From Paenibacillus sp. V4I3 (GTDB lineage Bacteria > Bacillota > Bacilli > Paenibacillales > NBRC-103111), in assembly GCF_030817215.1 (NCBI RefSeq), contig NZ_JAUSZA010000001.1, positions 6,484,501 to 6,548,500 of the forward strand: a stretch of DNA of 64,000 bases, written 5' to 3'. Below are positions 9,082-17,371 of the stretch, one piece after another (within the stretch, counting starts at the first letter, position 1; each line of letters opens with the position of its first letter). Both the position numbers and the translations under genes were made by a program. The notes under the pieces are model-generated. The model worked only from the letters and a program-made list of their open reading frames with translations. It had not been told where the DNA came from and made no database searches.

Positions 9082-9330
9082 ATATTAGCCCCACCCTTAG
9101 AGTAATTTTGAAGCATTAATATTGTGTGCATTTAAAGGGTGCAGCTATACAATGAATTCCTCGAACGGCAGCCGCATCGCTTTTGATTGAGCTCTTGTTC
9201 TCCGTTAGTTTAATCCTCTTAATATCAGAATATATGGTCCCTTTACTCATAGGATTTACCTGCAGAGAGAAATTAACAGACAAATTATCAAAATAGCAAA
9301 CAGAGCTAGAAATTTAACTTCAAATTTAAA
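9082..9330. other. AT-rich gap upstream of the SASP gene
   Basis: This stretch contains a partial hairpin-repeat copy (about 9163-9213, right end TTGTTCTCCGTTAGTTTAA) and otherwise nothing that can be supported. The sigma-G-like promoter follows it. Confidence 0.45.
9163..9213. repeat. Dispersed hairpin repeat, partial copy F
   Basis: Only the right half is well kept: GGCAGCC, then CTTTTGATTGAGC, then TGTTCTCCGTTAGTTTAA. This matches the right half of copy D. The left stem arm is degraded. Confidence 0.5.
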
Positions 9331-9361
9331 TGTATAAGATTTCTTTACAATCCACATCCTA
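9331..9361 (+). promoter_or_regulatory. Putative sigma-G promoter of the SASP gene
   Basis: TGTATA (9331-9336) and CATCCTA (9355-9361) are separated by 18 nt, matching the forespore sigma-G pattern. They lie 30 nt before the SASP start codon. Forespore expression is expected for this protein family. Confidence 0.5.
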
Positions 9362-9390
9362 ATATTACACCTAGAGAAGGAGTTGCATAA

Positions 9391-9603
9391 ATGGCTAATA
9401 ACAACAACACATTAGTAGTTCCACAAGCAAAGGCTGCTTTAAATCAGTTGAAGGTTGAAATAGCTCAAGAGCTTGGAATTCCATTCCAACCAAATGCATA
9501 TAACGGAAACCTCGCCACACGCGATGCAGGTGCCATAGGTGGCAATATTACAAAAAGATTAGTGCAAATAGCTGAACAACAACTTTCCAGCTTCCAACGC
9601 TAA
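9391..9603 (+). CDS. Alpha/beta-type small acid-soluble spore protein
   Basis: This 70-residue protein binds and protects DNA in the dormant spore. It shows the family's two signature regions: a helix with the germination-protease site (LKVEIAQELGI) and the DNA-contact segment (GNLATRDAGAIGGNITKRLV). It has a strong GAGAAGGAG ribosome site, a sigma-G-like promoter and a terminator, so it is a self-contained unit. It is direct evidence that the organism sporulates. The family normally has several paralogs, so no specific ssp letter is assigned. Confidence 0.95.
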   Translation: MANNNNTLVVPQAKAALNQLKVEIAQELGIPFQPNAYNGNLATRDAGAIGGNITKRLVQIAEQQLSSFQR

Positions 9604-9635
9604 TCCTTTTTTTGATGTAGGAGCAAGCAAGCACG

Positions 9636-9683
9636 AAAAAGACTACAACCCCCTTTTCTCCTCAGGTGAATGTAGTCTTTTTT
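9636..9683 (+). terminator. Terminator of the SASP gene
   Basis: AAAAAGACTACA pairs with TGTAGTCTTTTT and is followed by further T residues, about 33 nt after the SASP stop. Confidence 0.8.
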
Positions 9684-9827
9684 ATGTTGTGAAGTAATCT
9701 ATATCATATCAGTCTTATTCTTAACAATATGTCCATAAAACTTTCCATTCTTTTCGAAAATAAACATTGTACTATAGGATTAGGTTACCACGAATTCGGA
9801 GTAATATCTTTACAGTTACAGAATCGG

Positions 9828-10595
9828 CTAGCAAATAGCGCTGTTGCTCCGTATGAAATGATATTTGGAACCATATTTCATTTGGGCAAATTTATTAAAT
9901 AACTTTTGTACCATTCCAATTTCGTTATCGGTTAAGTTCATAATGGATATATACTTTTGCGTATTCTGATCCCTTAAAAAATCGTCCCATCTTAAAATTT
10001 GGTTATTTTGAAGAGCTTCGTCCAGGGAAATTTGGATCCATTTCTTTATGCCGCCCGTACATATTTTGAAAGGGTCTGGTATGAAATAGTTCGTATCATT
10101 TACAAGCCCTGGTTTTAACATCAATAAATGCACAGTATTTAAAGCATCATCCATTGCTGAATGGCTTTGCCCTATGAAATGAAGGCCATGATCTTCTAAA
10201 GCTTGTTGCAAGCCTCCTTCAAAAAAACGAGTCATGTCCAATAAATGAGTAGTTACCCATTCATTTTTAATGCGATTCACTTTGCAATCAACTAGTAAAG
10301 TAAAGAAATCGCTGCCGCCCCATGCAATCAATTTAAAATCGTTGCCGCAAAATTTTTTGAATTTCTCTATAACTACCTCAAAAGGCTTACTTTTTAATAA
10401 TGTTTCTTCTGTAATACCGCAAAACTCCAGTGCAAACCTATTTAAAGGAAATTTAGGACGAATAAAGCTTTGAAATGTGTCGACAATTTCCAATTGCTCA
10501 TTTAACTTTACAGCCCCAATTTCAATAGTCTCCATAGGATATATATCGTAGTGTCTCCTACCATTGAACTCCATATCCATAACTATATAATGCAC
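9828..10595 (-). CDS. DEDDh 3'-5' exonuclease (KapD-like)
   Basis: This 255-residue protein has an N-terminal exonuclease domain of the RNase T/DnaQ family: exo I acidic pair in VMDMEFN (residues 5-11), exo II near AWGGSDFFTLLVDC, and exo III with the catalytic His and Asp in SHSAMDDALNT. The layout resembles B. subtilis KapD, an inhibitor of the KinA route to sporulation, but there is an extra C-terminal part of about 60 residues. The activity (exonuclease) is well supported; the sporulation link is only by resemblance. It is monocistronic. Confidence 0.85.
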   Translation of the reverse strand: MHYIVMDMEFNGRRHYDIYPMETIEIGAVKLNEQLEIVDTFQSFIRPKFPLNRFALEFCGITEETLLKSKPFEVVIEKFKKFCGNDFKLIAWGGSDFFTLLVDCKVNRIKNEWVTTHLLDMTRFFEGGLQQALEDHGLHFIGQSHSAMDDALNTVHLLMLKPGLVNDTNYFIPDPFKICTGGIKKWIQISLDEALQNNQILRWDDFLRDQNTQKYISIMNLTDNEIGMVQKLFNKFAQMKYGSKYHFIRSNSAIC

Positions 10596-10985
10596 TCGCT
10601 TTTCACCTCTTACCTTTTCTAATATATGATCTATTTAAATTAAAAAAAGACCATGATTGATCCAGCATATGCCGAACAGACTTGGTCATGGAATTTATTA
10701 TGAGAACCTTCAACCCCGGTTTATCCATGGAAAGAGTGATCCTCACCAGCTCATTCACCCGTGGAATATGAAGATATCATATTCTCATCGATCATTTCAA
10801 GTATTAGGTTTTTCCAGACTTACCAATGTACTAGATGATAGTTAATAAATCCCCTCTTTAGGAAAATCGAATGTGACCCATTTACACATCGCACACGTAA
10901 TATTTCCATTAAGGCTTACAACTAACCATCTCAAGAATGCTGACGATTTGCAGGCACCCCTTGTCTTGTCTTGTCTTGTCTTGAT
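10596..10985. other. Gap with a doubtful short frame and a pentanucleotide repeat
   Basis: A 62-codon plus-strand frame with a TTG start (10657-10845) is open but has no ribosome site and no recognisable family. It may be a remnant (PRFIHGKSDPHQLIHPW). The stretch ends with the TTGTC tandem repeat and the hairpin repeat G. Confidence 0.3.
10961..10983 (+). repeat. (TTGTC)x4 tandem repeat
   Basis: Four perfect copies of TTGTC run in tandem, followed by TTG. This is a short simple-sequence repeat in a non-coding stretch, of the kind prone to slippage. No gene is affected. Confidence 0.8.
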
Positions 10986-10990
10986 TGTTA

Positions 10991-11076
10991 ATTAAGCTAT
11001 AGTTTCCGTTAATAAAACAAGGAGCTGTTGCCGTGGCAAACTGCTCCTTGTTTCGTTTAACTAACGTTCCGCGTTA
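10991..11076. repeat. Dispersed hairpin repeat, copy G
   Basis: An 11-bp outer stem AAACAAGGAGC / GCTCCTTGTTT (11015-11025 and 11043-11053) and an inner stem TTGCC / GGCAA are present. TAGTTTCCGTTAAT lies to the left and TAACGTTCCGCGTTA to the right. Both ends carry a version of the CCGTTA signature. Confidence 0.75.
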
Positions 11077-11115
11077 TTTGGCAATTGAAATATGAATAAC
11101 TTTTATCTGTTATTC

Positions 11116-12606
11116 CTAAGTTGCATTAACGGGTTTCAGAGTTACAATGATTTTCGGTTCTTCTTCGGCCTGACCTACACGTTTAATGAAGAAGGAAAGC
11201 AGCAAACCAACAATTCCGATGCCAACAATAACAAGATAAGAATCATTAATTCCCAGAATAGACGCCTCTTTTATAAGTTCCTTGGAAGCATTCGCCGTTC
11301 CGTTTACCGTCATCAGGTCTACGAGATGAGATTTGGTTCTGGTCGTCATAACCGTGACTAGCAATGCTGTACCTACGCCGCCTGCCACTTGCTTGATAGT
11401 ATTGGAAATAGCGGTACCATGCGCATTCAGTCTGGAAGGCAATTGATTGAGGCCCGCCGTGGTGATTGGCATTAAGAAAAGCGCCATACCGAAGCGTCGT
11501 CCTGTGGACATGAGGACTAAATAAGTATAACTTGTTGAATCCGTCAAATTGATGAATCCAAGTGTGGTTACAATTGTAATTGCCATACCGATAATGGACA
11601 ACCATTTCGCTCCAAACTTATCGAACAGTTTTCCAGCCACTGGCATCATGAACCCCATTAGGAGTGCACCAGGGAGCATAAGTACTCCGGAATCCAACGG
11701 AGTATATCCGCGAGCATTCTGCAAATACAAGGGAAGCAGCATCATATCGGCATACATGACCATCGTAACCGCAATGTTGATTACCGTTGTCAGGGTAAAC
11801 ATGTTGTGTTTGAAAGCCCTAAGATCTAGAAGTGGGCTTTCGATAACCAGTTGTCGCCATGTAAACAATATTAAGGCCACTACACCTACAATAATAGACA
11901 GGACAACTTCTGTACTTGACCATCCCTTGCCACCAGCACTACTGAAGCCGTAAAGAAGGAAACCGAATCCGATTGTTGAGAGAACCGCACCCCACGTATC
12001 AATTTTGGGATAGGTACGTTCGGAGACATTTTTCAGATATACAAAAGCAACCACAATAACGATGAAAGCAAATGGAATGATGCCATAGAAAAGAGTACGC
12101 CATGAATAATGCTCCAAAATATAACCAACTATAGCAGGACCGACAGCAGGGGCGAAAATGATAGACAAACCAACCATTCCCATAGCAGCTCCGCGCTTGT
12201 CTGGCGGATAGATTGTCAGGATGACATTCATAAGAAGCGGCATTAAAATCCCAGCCCCGGCTGCTTGAATCAGGCGGCCAGCCAACAATACTTCAAAGCC
12301 AGGCGCCACGGCTGAAACAATGCTTCCAATGAGAAAAATAATCATGGATGCTTGAAACAGCTCACGCGTCGTAAATCGTTGCATGAGGAACGCTGTTATC
12401 GGAATTAAAACGCCGTTAACCAACATATAGCCAGTGGTCAGCCATTGGCCTGTCGAAGCGGCAATATTAAATTCGACCATGAGCTCCGGTAAAGCAACAC
12501 TCATAATCGTCTGATTCAGAATAGCAATAAATGCCCCCAGAATCATAACAAATAAAAGTGGACCTTTCTTAATAGAACTACTATCAAATGCTGCAATTTT
12601 ACTCAT
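11116..12606 (-). CDS. DHA2-family MFS multidrug exporter
   Basis: This 496-residue permease has about 14 hydrophobic segments, typical of EmrB/QacA-type proton-driven drug exporters. Motif A-like AGRLIQAAGAGILMPL and motif C-like FAPAVGPAIVGYI are visible. The start was set at 12606 because AAAGGA precedes this ATG; the frame extends 28 codons further without support. It is divergent from a TetR-family gene 223 nt away, the classical arrangement for a drug pump and its repressor. Substrates are unknown. Confidence 0.92.
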   Translation of the reverse strand: MSKIAAFDSSSIKKGPLLFVMILGAFIAILNQTIMSVALPELMVEFNIAASTGQWLTTGYMLVNGVLIPITAFLMQRFTTRELFQASMIIFLIGSIVSAVAPGFEVLLAGRLIQAAGAGILMPLLMNVILTIYPPDKRGAAMGMVGLSIIFAPAVGPAIVGYILEHYSWRTLFYGIIPFAFIVIVVAFVYLKNVSERTYPKIDTWGAVLSTIGFGFLLYGFSSAGGKGWSSTEVVLSIIVGVVALILFTWRQLVIESPLLDLRAFKHNMFTLTTVINIAVTMVMYADMMLLPLYLQNARGYTPLDSGVLMLPGALLMGFMMPVAGKLFDKFGAKWLSIIGMAITIVTTLGFINLTDSTSYTYLVLMSTGRRFGMALFLMPITTAGLNQLPSRLNAHGTAISNTIKQVAGGVGTALLVTVMTTRTKSHLVDLMTVNGTANASKELIKEASILGINDSYLVIVGIGIVGLLLSFFIKRVGQAEEEPKIIVTLKPVNAT

Positions 12607-12751
12607 TTCACTTATTCCTTTCAAATTCAATTTCAAACTAATTGACATTATGTTGTATAATAAACTCGATGTAAATAGTATTATATTCATCTATCCTAAT
12701 GATCACAAGCAACAACTTTTTTATAAATGTTTATTAGATGACATTTTCAAT

Positions 12752-12807
12752 AGATTTGTCGTCTATCTATAACATAATCCACAAATCTTGCAGAATTTGT
12801 CGTATAG
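12752..12807. promoter_or_regulatory. Possible operator region between exporter and TetR genes
   Basis: Two direct repeats AGATTTGTCGTCTAT (12752) and AGAATTTGTCGTATAG (12792) lie 40 nt apart. A 7-bp inverted repeat GATTTGT / ACAAATC overlaps the first. This is a candidate binding site for the adjacent TetR protein. Confidence 0.4.
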
Positions 12808-12829
12808 CGCATTGAGAGAAAGGAAGTGA

Positions 12830-13414
12830 TTGCTCCTGTCAAAAAAATCACAACGAATAGACCCGCGTGTACTTCGTACGCGCCAATTGATTCGAGATGC
12901 ATTTATTGAATTACTTCACGAGCTTGAGCTTGAGAAAATAACCGTGAATCGCATCGCGGAGCGAGCGACGATTAATCGTGTCGCCTTCTATCTTCATTAT
13001 CGAGATATTCCAGATATGATCGATAGATTGGCTGAAGATATGATTAACGAAATCCATGCCATCTTGAAGGAAGCTCCGAACCGGCCCGGTTTTAACATGG
13101 AAATCATGATCAAATTGCTTGAGCATATCGCGGAAAATTCGAAATTCTATAAGGTTCTGCTCGCTTCCAGACGTATACCCGTATTTACGGAACGACTCAT
13201 GAAGCTGATCGCTGATTTTATCACCTCTCGAATGAACACGCTTGAGGCATCCTTAACCTTGAACGTTCAAAAAGATATCGCGATCTGGTACGGCTCCTCC
13301 GCCATCATTGGTACCATTGTTTTCTGGCTTCGCAATGATTTACCCTATACACCGATTTTTTTGGCTACACAACTTTCAGAATTGCTCCATCTTCCCCAGC
13401 CAGAATCTCGCTAA
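12830..13414 (+). CDS. TetR/AcrR-family repressor
   Basis: This 194-residue protein has an N-terminal helix-turn-helix of TetR type (VNRIAERATINRVAFYLHY, residues about 36-56) and a C-terminal all-helical ligand domain. The TTG at 12830 follows AGGAAG very closely; a CTG two codons later gives better spacing, so the true start may be 12836. It is divergent from the DHA2 exporter and probably represses it until a drug binds. That pairing is inferred from position. Confidence 0.88.
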   Translation: MLLSKKSQRIDPRVLRTRQLIRDAFIELLHELELEKITVNRIAERATINRVAFYLHYRDIPDMIDRLAEDMINEIHAILKEAPNRPGFNMEIMIKLLEHIAENSKFYKVLLASRRIPVFTERLMKLIADFITSRMNTLEASLTLNVQKDIAIWYGSSAIIGTIVFWLRNDLPYTPIFLATQLSELLHLPQPESR

Positions 13415-13717
13415 CTCCAAGCAATGACCTCTTTCATAGTATACGTACTAGCCGAATGTATTCGTGTCATCACATTTACATATGAATAAACCTTCTATGT
13501 ATTGAGTAAACTACCGTAAAACCTAAATAATGTAAAATAATCCTTTAAGATGGTACTGAACTTAAATGCCACAGTTGTTTAAAAAAGATCCGGACATCTT
13601 GGTCGGTTTTCCTTCTTTTTCAGGGTTTCTGTATTACGCCATTCGTTTTAAATTGTGTGAGTTCAATTCTAACGTGTGGCGATAATTATTGAATCAGGTT
13701 CAAAGGTAGGTAGATTC
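13415..13717. other. Gap before the CBO0543-family genes
   Basis: I see no gene, strong terminator or repeat here. The last bases carry the ribosome site AAAGGTAGG used by the next gene. Confidence 0.4.
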
Positions 13718-14215
13718 ATGCATCTAATTTTAACTTTAGTTACCATACTAGCAGCATGGCGTTGGTCTGACTGGAGGGATTGGAAGCAGTACCACTCCTC
13801 CATGTTGTACGTCGTTGCTGCTGGGTTTTTGTATGAATTCTTGACCTTAGATCAAACACTGTGGGTCTTTCACCCAGATTTCTTTTACAACCAAACTATC
13901 ACAATTATTGTTTATGCTGTTGTCACAATGCCACTTACAATCTTGTTGTATCTATCTAACTACCCCAAAACAATTGGAAAACAAATTCTACATATATGCC
14001 TATGGATCGGTATCTATGTTTCCGTAGAAGTCATATTATTTGTATCAGGCAGGATTACTTATCAAAATGGATGGAACTTGGGTTATTCAGTTCTCTTTGA
14101 TACGATGATGTTTCCAATGATTAAATTACATCACTCTCGGCCACTACTAGCGTACATAATCTCCATTCCCATTGTTTATGGTCTAATACTCTTATTCCAT
14201 ATTCAGCTCCAATAA
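13718..14215 (+). CDS. CBO0543-family integral membrane protein (first of two)
   Basis: This protein of about 165 residues has five or six hydrophobic segments and the family's opening MHLILTLVTILAAWRW followed by the basic WRDWKQYH stretch. The ATG at 13718 was preferred over an upstream GTG (13676) because AAAGGTAGG precedes it and the family usually begins there. A related protein follows 108 nt downstream. The family is common in spore-forming Bacillota; its function is unknown. Confidence 0.78.
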   Translation: MHLILTLVTILAAWRWSDWRDWKQYHSSMLYVVAAGFLYEFLTLDQTLWVFHPDFFYNQTITIIVYAVVTMPLTILLYLSNYPKTIGKQILHICLWIGIYVSVEVILFVSGRITYQNGWNLGYSVLFDTMMFPMIKLHHSRPLLAYIISIPIVYGLILLFHIQLQ

Positions 14216-14323
14216 ATCATGTCTAACGTTGCAAGCATCCATTCGTTTGTTCAATTTCTTTGGTGGTATATACGAACTTGAAGTATTAATAATGATTCCG
14301 ACAACAATAACGAAGAGGTTGCT

Positions 14324-14881
14324 ATGGCCAAGGAAGAATATCTGAAATATATAAGAGAAATGATAAATAATACAGCCGAAGATAGCATCGAGTATGTCAA
14401 AGTGTGGAAAGAGCATGTGTTGTTTACCTGGCAGTGGTGGTTTAGCTTAGTTTTATTCATCGTTCCGATTATTGTTTGGTTTTTTATTAGGAAAAAAAAT
14501 AGCACAGATCGCTTGTTATATCCAGGCATCGTCGTACTGCTCTCGGCGTCCTGGCTCGATTTTATGGGTAATAATTTTGGTTTATGGTATTATCCCTACA
14601 AACTAATTCCGAGTATCCCTCCTTACATTCCCTTTGAAACATTCATTGTTTTTGAGGTGATGCTCTTACTACAGTACAAACCAAAGTCTTCTCCTTTTCT
14701 AAAGGCGCTCGTATTGGGTCTGTTTAACTCATTCGTATCCGAGCCTTTATTAAGTTGGTTAGGAATTTATGTGGTGGTACATTGGAGTAAATTCATATCG
14801 CTACCTATTTACATATTGCTATATTTATTAGCAGATTATTTCTCGAAACGAAACAAAATGAATAATTTGGATGCTCCTTAA
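14324..14881 (+). CDS. CBO0543-family integral membrane protein (second of two)
   Basis: This 185-residue protein has a polar N-terminal helix (about residues 1-30), then five or six membrane segments. The family-like core includes LDFMGNNFGLWYYP and PYIPFETFIVFEVMLL. The ribosome site is GAAGAGG. It is divergent in sequence from the first copy but has the same topology, so the pair probably arose by duplication and may act together. Function unknown. Confidence 0.8.
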   Translation: MAKEEYLKYIREMINNTAEDSIEYVKVWKEHVLFTWQWWFSLVLFIVPIIVWFFIRKKNSTDRLLYPGIVVLLSASWLDFMGNNFGLWYYPYKLIPSIPPYIPFETFIVFEVMLLLQYKPKSSPFLKALVLGLFNSFVSEPLLSWLGIYVVVHWSKFISLPIYILLYLLADYFSKRNKMNNLDAP

Positions 14882-15005
14882 TAAAATGACTCTTTCGTTG
14901 GGTAGCAATTAACGCAAATGTTCAATATTTATCTACACCCATTGTACAGAATATGGAACGTAATAATGGGAATTCTGTGATATTAGAGATTAAATACTCA
15001 CCTTT

Positions 15006-15033
15006 GCCACTTTCAGAAGTGGCTCTTTGTTAT
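15006..15033 (+). terminator. Terminator of the CBO0543 gene pair
   Basis: GCCACTT pairs with AAGTGGC around TCAG and is followed by TCTTTGTTATTT. Confidence 0.6.
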
Positions 15034-15050
15034 TTCTTTGTTCACTCAAT

Positions 15051-15117
15051 CTGCCCGTAATAAATGAACAAAAAAGGAGCATCCGCGAGGCAAGCTCCTC
15101 CACTATCGTTCTCCGTT
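15051..15117. repeat. Dispersed hairpin repeat, copy H
   Basis: CTGCCCGTAA at the left, a stem AGGAGC / GCTCCT, then CCACTATCGTTCTCCGTTAG. Read on the minus strand, the stem is followed by a T-run, so it may also terminate minus-strand transcripts. Confidence 0.7.
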
Positions 15118-15155
15118 AGAGCTTACTACTCTTTGTATTCAAGTTCCTTTTCCGC

Positions 15156-15399
15156 CTATGGGGATCTGTCGAGAACGTACCACCAGTAACCTTTTCGGAA
15201 ACGAGAATAGACATTTAAAGTAACATTGTCCTTTTCGTAGATGATATGGACGCCAAGTGTTTCCTTGTGCCTCCAGCCCCGTTGAGCCAGATAAGCTGTA
15301 ATTTGTTGTTCGGATGGTCCTCTTTGCTAATGAAAGCATCGTCAAGAAAATCGCAAAAAAGATCAAAGTAGACCAGATGGCTATCTTTCTCTTAAGCAA
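15156..15399 (-). pseudogene. Frameshifted small membrane-anchored protein
   Basis: A TTG at 15399 preceded by GAAGGAGGA opens a frame with one membrane anchor (IWSTLIFFAIFLTML), which then runs into an implausible tail. Shifting frame near 15331 gives a sensible continuation (EQQITAYLAQRGWRHKETLG, then VHIIYEKDNVTLNVYSRF, then GYWWYVLDRSP) ending in TAG at 15156. Joined, this is a protein of about 80 residues with one membrane helix and a small external domain. A one-base error in the sequence or a true frameshift would explain it. The family is not recognised. Confidence 0.6.
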
Positions 15400-15438
15400 G
15401 TAGCGTCCTCCTTCTTCTTGCATGCACTCAAATCATTT

Positions 15439-15632
15439 TTAGTTTTTACGTTTAATGTTAAATTTATCATTTTCATTTACTTGTTGTGTTATAAAAAAAC
15501 CATCTTTTGCTAATACCTTTGCTACTTCATTCGTGTTAAAACTGCAATGCCGATTTGATACAACATTAAAAAAGTCTCAGGAAAATCGATTTTTTCAGAA
15601 TCCATTTGCAAAATGCGTACATTTGCTTTCTT
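15439..15632 (-). pseudogene. SAM-dependent methyltransferase remnant
   Basis: On the minus strand, about 65 codons read as the middle of a class I methyltransferase: ILQMDSEKIDFPE, then VSNRHCSFNTNEVAKVL, then KDGFFITQQVNE. The two halves are in different frames and meet at a run of T residues (near 15570), pointing to a homopolymer frameshift. The N-terminal SAM-binding GxGxG loop and the C-terminal part are missing. It is a decayed fragment. Confidence 0.55.
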
Positions 15633-15729
15633 TGATTTTTATAAATTAGCATTCGCGGCATGAATCATTCCATCTGTTCAGAGTAAAAATTCCATTTTAC
15701 TCCTTCGGAGATACAACTTACCTTACTAA

Positions 15730-16257
15730 AGTCCCAACCGTTTAATTTTCCAATGCGATCGTAAAAACTTTTATAATCATGTAGCAGAACAAATTTCAGC
15801 TAAAAATATTACGGCCGTCACACATTCCATAGACATTGTAGGGATTCTCTCAGGACGGGAAGATCTGCAAGTTTATGTGCTAGGCGGCTATTTACATACC
15901 AAAAATCGGTTATTATATGGACCTTCCGTCATTGATAAGCTAAGAGAATTAAGAGCTGATAAGGCATTTATCGGAGCTACAGCTATACAAACTGATGGGC
16001 TTTACTTTCCTTACGAAGATGATGTTTCTGTAAAAAAAGAGATGGCCCGCAGATCGGATCAGGTAATCGTCGTGGCTGATTACACGAAGTTTACAAGCAA
16101 ATCGGTCTATCGTTTAGATTTTGACTTTGTGGATATTTTGATTACCGATCAAGAGGTGCCTAACGAAATAAGAGAAGTACTCCATAATAAAAATATAGCG
16201 ATTATTCAATGTGAAGAGAAAGACAAATACGAGGAGGATAACAAAGATGAGTCTTAA
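15730..16257 (+). pseudogene. DeoR-family regulator lacking its DNA-binding domain
   Basis: From about 15730 one frame stays open through VAEQISAKNITAVTHSIDIV, VYVLGGYLHTKNRLLYGP, ADKAFIGATAIQTDGLYF and VADYTKFTSKSVYRLDF, the sugar-phosphate-sensing DeoR C-terminal domain. The N-terminal winged helix is absent and a stop lies just upstream. Only internal starts such as GTG 15877 remain. The end overlaps the start of the nagA-like gene by 11 nt, so this was once a regulator cotranscribed with nagA. Confidence 0.7.
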
Positions 16258-17242
16258 AATTTTGCACAACGTAAACGTGGTTCAACCAGGCGACTTTGTT
16301 CTACCTGCCACACTTTGGATAAGAAACGGAATTATTGAAAAGCTAGAAAGTGGTCTTTCTTCTCTTCCGGAGGTCGAATATGAACTTATGGATGGTGAAG
16401 GACATTTATTGATACCTGGAATGATCGATGTGCATATCCACGGTGCTAACGGGTTCGATATGATGGATGGCAGTGAGGCGAGTAATCTAGAGGGGCCTTA
16501 CCTGAATCCGAAGCGTAAAGGTATGCAAAATGAACGGTTTTTACGACATCCGAATCTTACTGAAATGAAAGAAATTTTTAACGAAGCAGATGGACTGATT
16601 AAGATGGTTACAATAGCCCCCGAATTACCTGGCGGGATGGAGCTCATCTCTTTTCTGAAAGAAAATGGCGTCATAATCGCCGTTGCGCATTCGGATGCCA
16701 CATACGAGGAAGCAAAGCAAGCCTTTGAAGCCGGAGCAAGTCACGTAACGCATTGTTTCAATGGCATGCGTCCGATTCATCATCGTGATCCCGGTCTGGT
16801 TGTAGCCGCTTTTGAAGAAGAACATGTAAGCCTCCAAGCGATTGTGGATGGCATTCATTTGCATCCTGCGATCGTTCGAATGATGCATCGTCTGAAGGGA
16901 CCCGATGGCATGGTACTTATCACAGATGCTTTACAAGCCATGGGACTAGGTGATGGGAATTATGTGTTCGGTGGCCATCATGTTACGGTTTCCGACGGTG
17001 TGGCGCGACTAGAGGATGGGACTTTAGTCTCCAGTACCGTTACGATGAATGAGGCACTGCGTCTAACCGTTGAAACCGGAATTTCTTTAAAAGACGCGGT
17101 TCAAATGGCTTCAACCACACCTGCACGAATATTAAGCCTTGATACCTTAGGCAGAATCTCCACGGGCCTTGACGCTGATCTTGTCTTGTTAAATGAACAA
17201 TTCCAAGTGCAATGGACAATGATTAAGGGTCATATCATCTAA
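16247..17242 (+). CDS. nagA: N-acetylglucosamine-6-phosphate deacetylase with internal deletion
   Basis: NagA removes acetate from GlcNAc-6-phosphate in the cytoplasm. The start at 16247 has GAGGAGGA. Family motifs are present: PGMIDVHIHGANGFDMMDG (first metal-site strand), LEGPYLNPKRKG, VAHSDATYEEA, THCFNGMRP, and the catalytic Asp in LITDALQA. However the protein has only 331 residues against about 380-395 for the family. The gap falls between MDGSEAS and NLEGPYL, where roughly 55-60 residues of the barrel should be. The frame is preserved, but activity is doubtful. Together with the headless DeoR gene upstream this looks like a decaying amino-sugar locus. Confidence 0.85.
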   Translation: MSLKILHNVNVVQPGDFVLPATLWIRNGIIEKLESGLSSLPEVEYELMDGEGHLLIPGMIDVHIHGANGFDMMDGSEASNLEGPYLNPKRKGMQNERFLRHPNLTEMKEIFNEADGLIKMVTIAPELPGGMELISFLKENGVIIAVAHSDATYEEAKQAFEAGASHVTHCFNGMRPIHHRDPGLVVAAFEEEHVSLQAIVDGIHLHPAIVRMMHRLKGPDGMVLITDALQAMGLGDGNYVFGGHHVTVSDGVARLEDGTLVSSTVTMNEALRLTVETGISLKDAVQMASTTPARILSLDTLGRISTGLDADLVLLNEQFQVQWTMIKGHII

Positions 17243-17302
17243 TGTTTGTAAGAATCAGAGAAATGTACATAGTATTTGGAAATAAAACATTTGTTGAACT
17301 AT

Positions 17303-17371
17303 GCTGCCCATTGAAAAAAAAGAGAAGCCACCGCGAAGCAAGCTCCTCCATTTTATCGTTATCCGTTAGAG
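17303..17371. repeat. Dispersed hairpin repeat, copy I
   Basis: CTGCCCATTGA at the left and TTATCGTTATCCGTTAG at the right. The stem arms AGAGAAGC and AGCTCCTC no longer pair well. It abuts the stop codon of the VOC gene. Confidence 0.6.

Noticed and set aside
10657-10845. Plus-strand 62-codon frame as a gene
   Set aside because: TTG start without ribosome site, no recognisable family; kept only as a remark in the gap entry.
10991-11076. Hairpin repeats as ordinary terminators only
   Set aside because: Conserved end sequences outside the stems and multiple dispersed copies show that they form a repeat family, even if some also terminate transcription.
15455-15649. Plus-strand 64-codon frame as a gene
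   Set aside because: It is antisense to the methyltransferase remnant and has no start signals.
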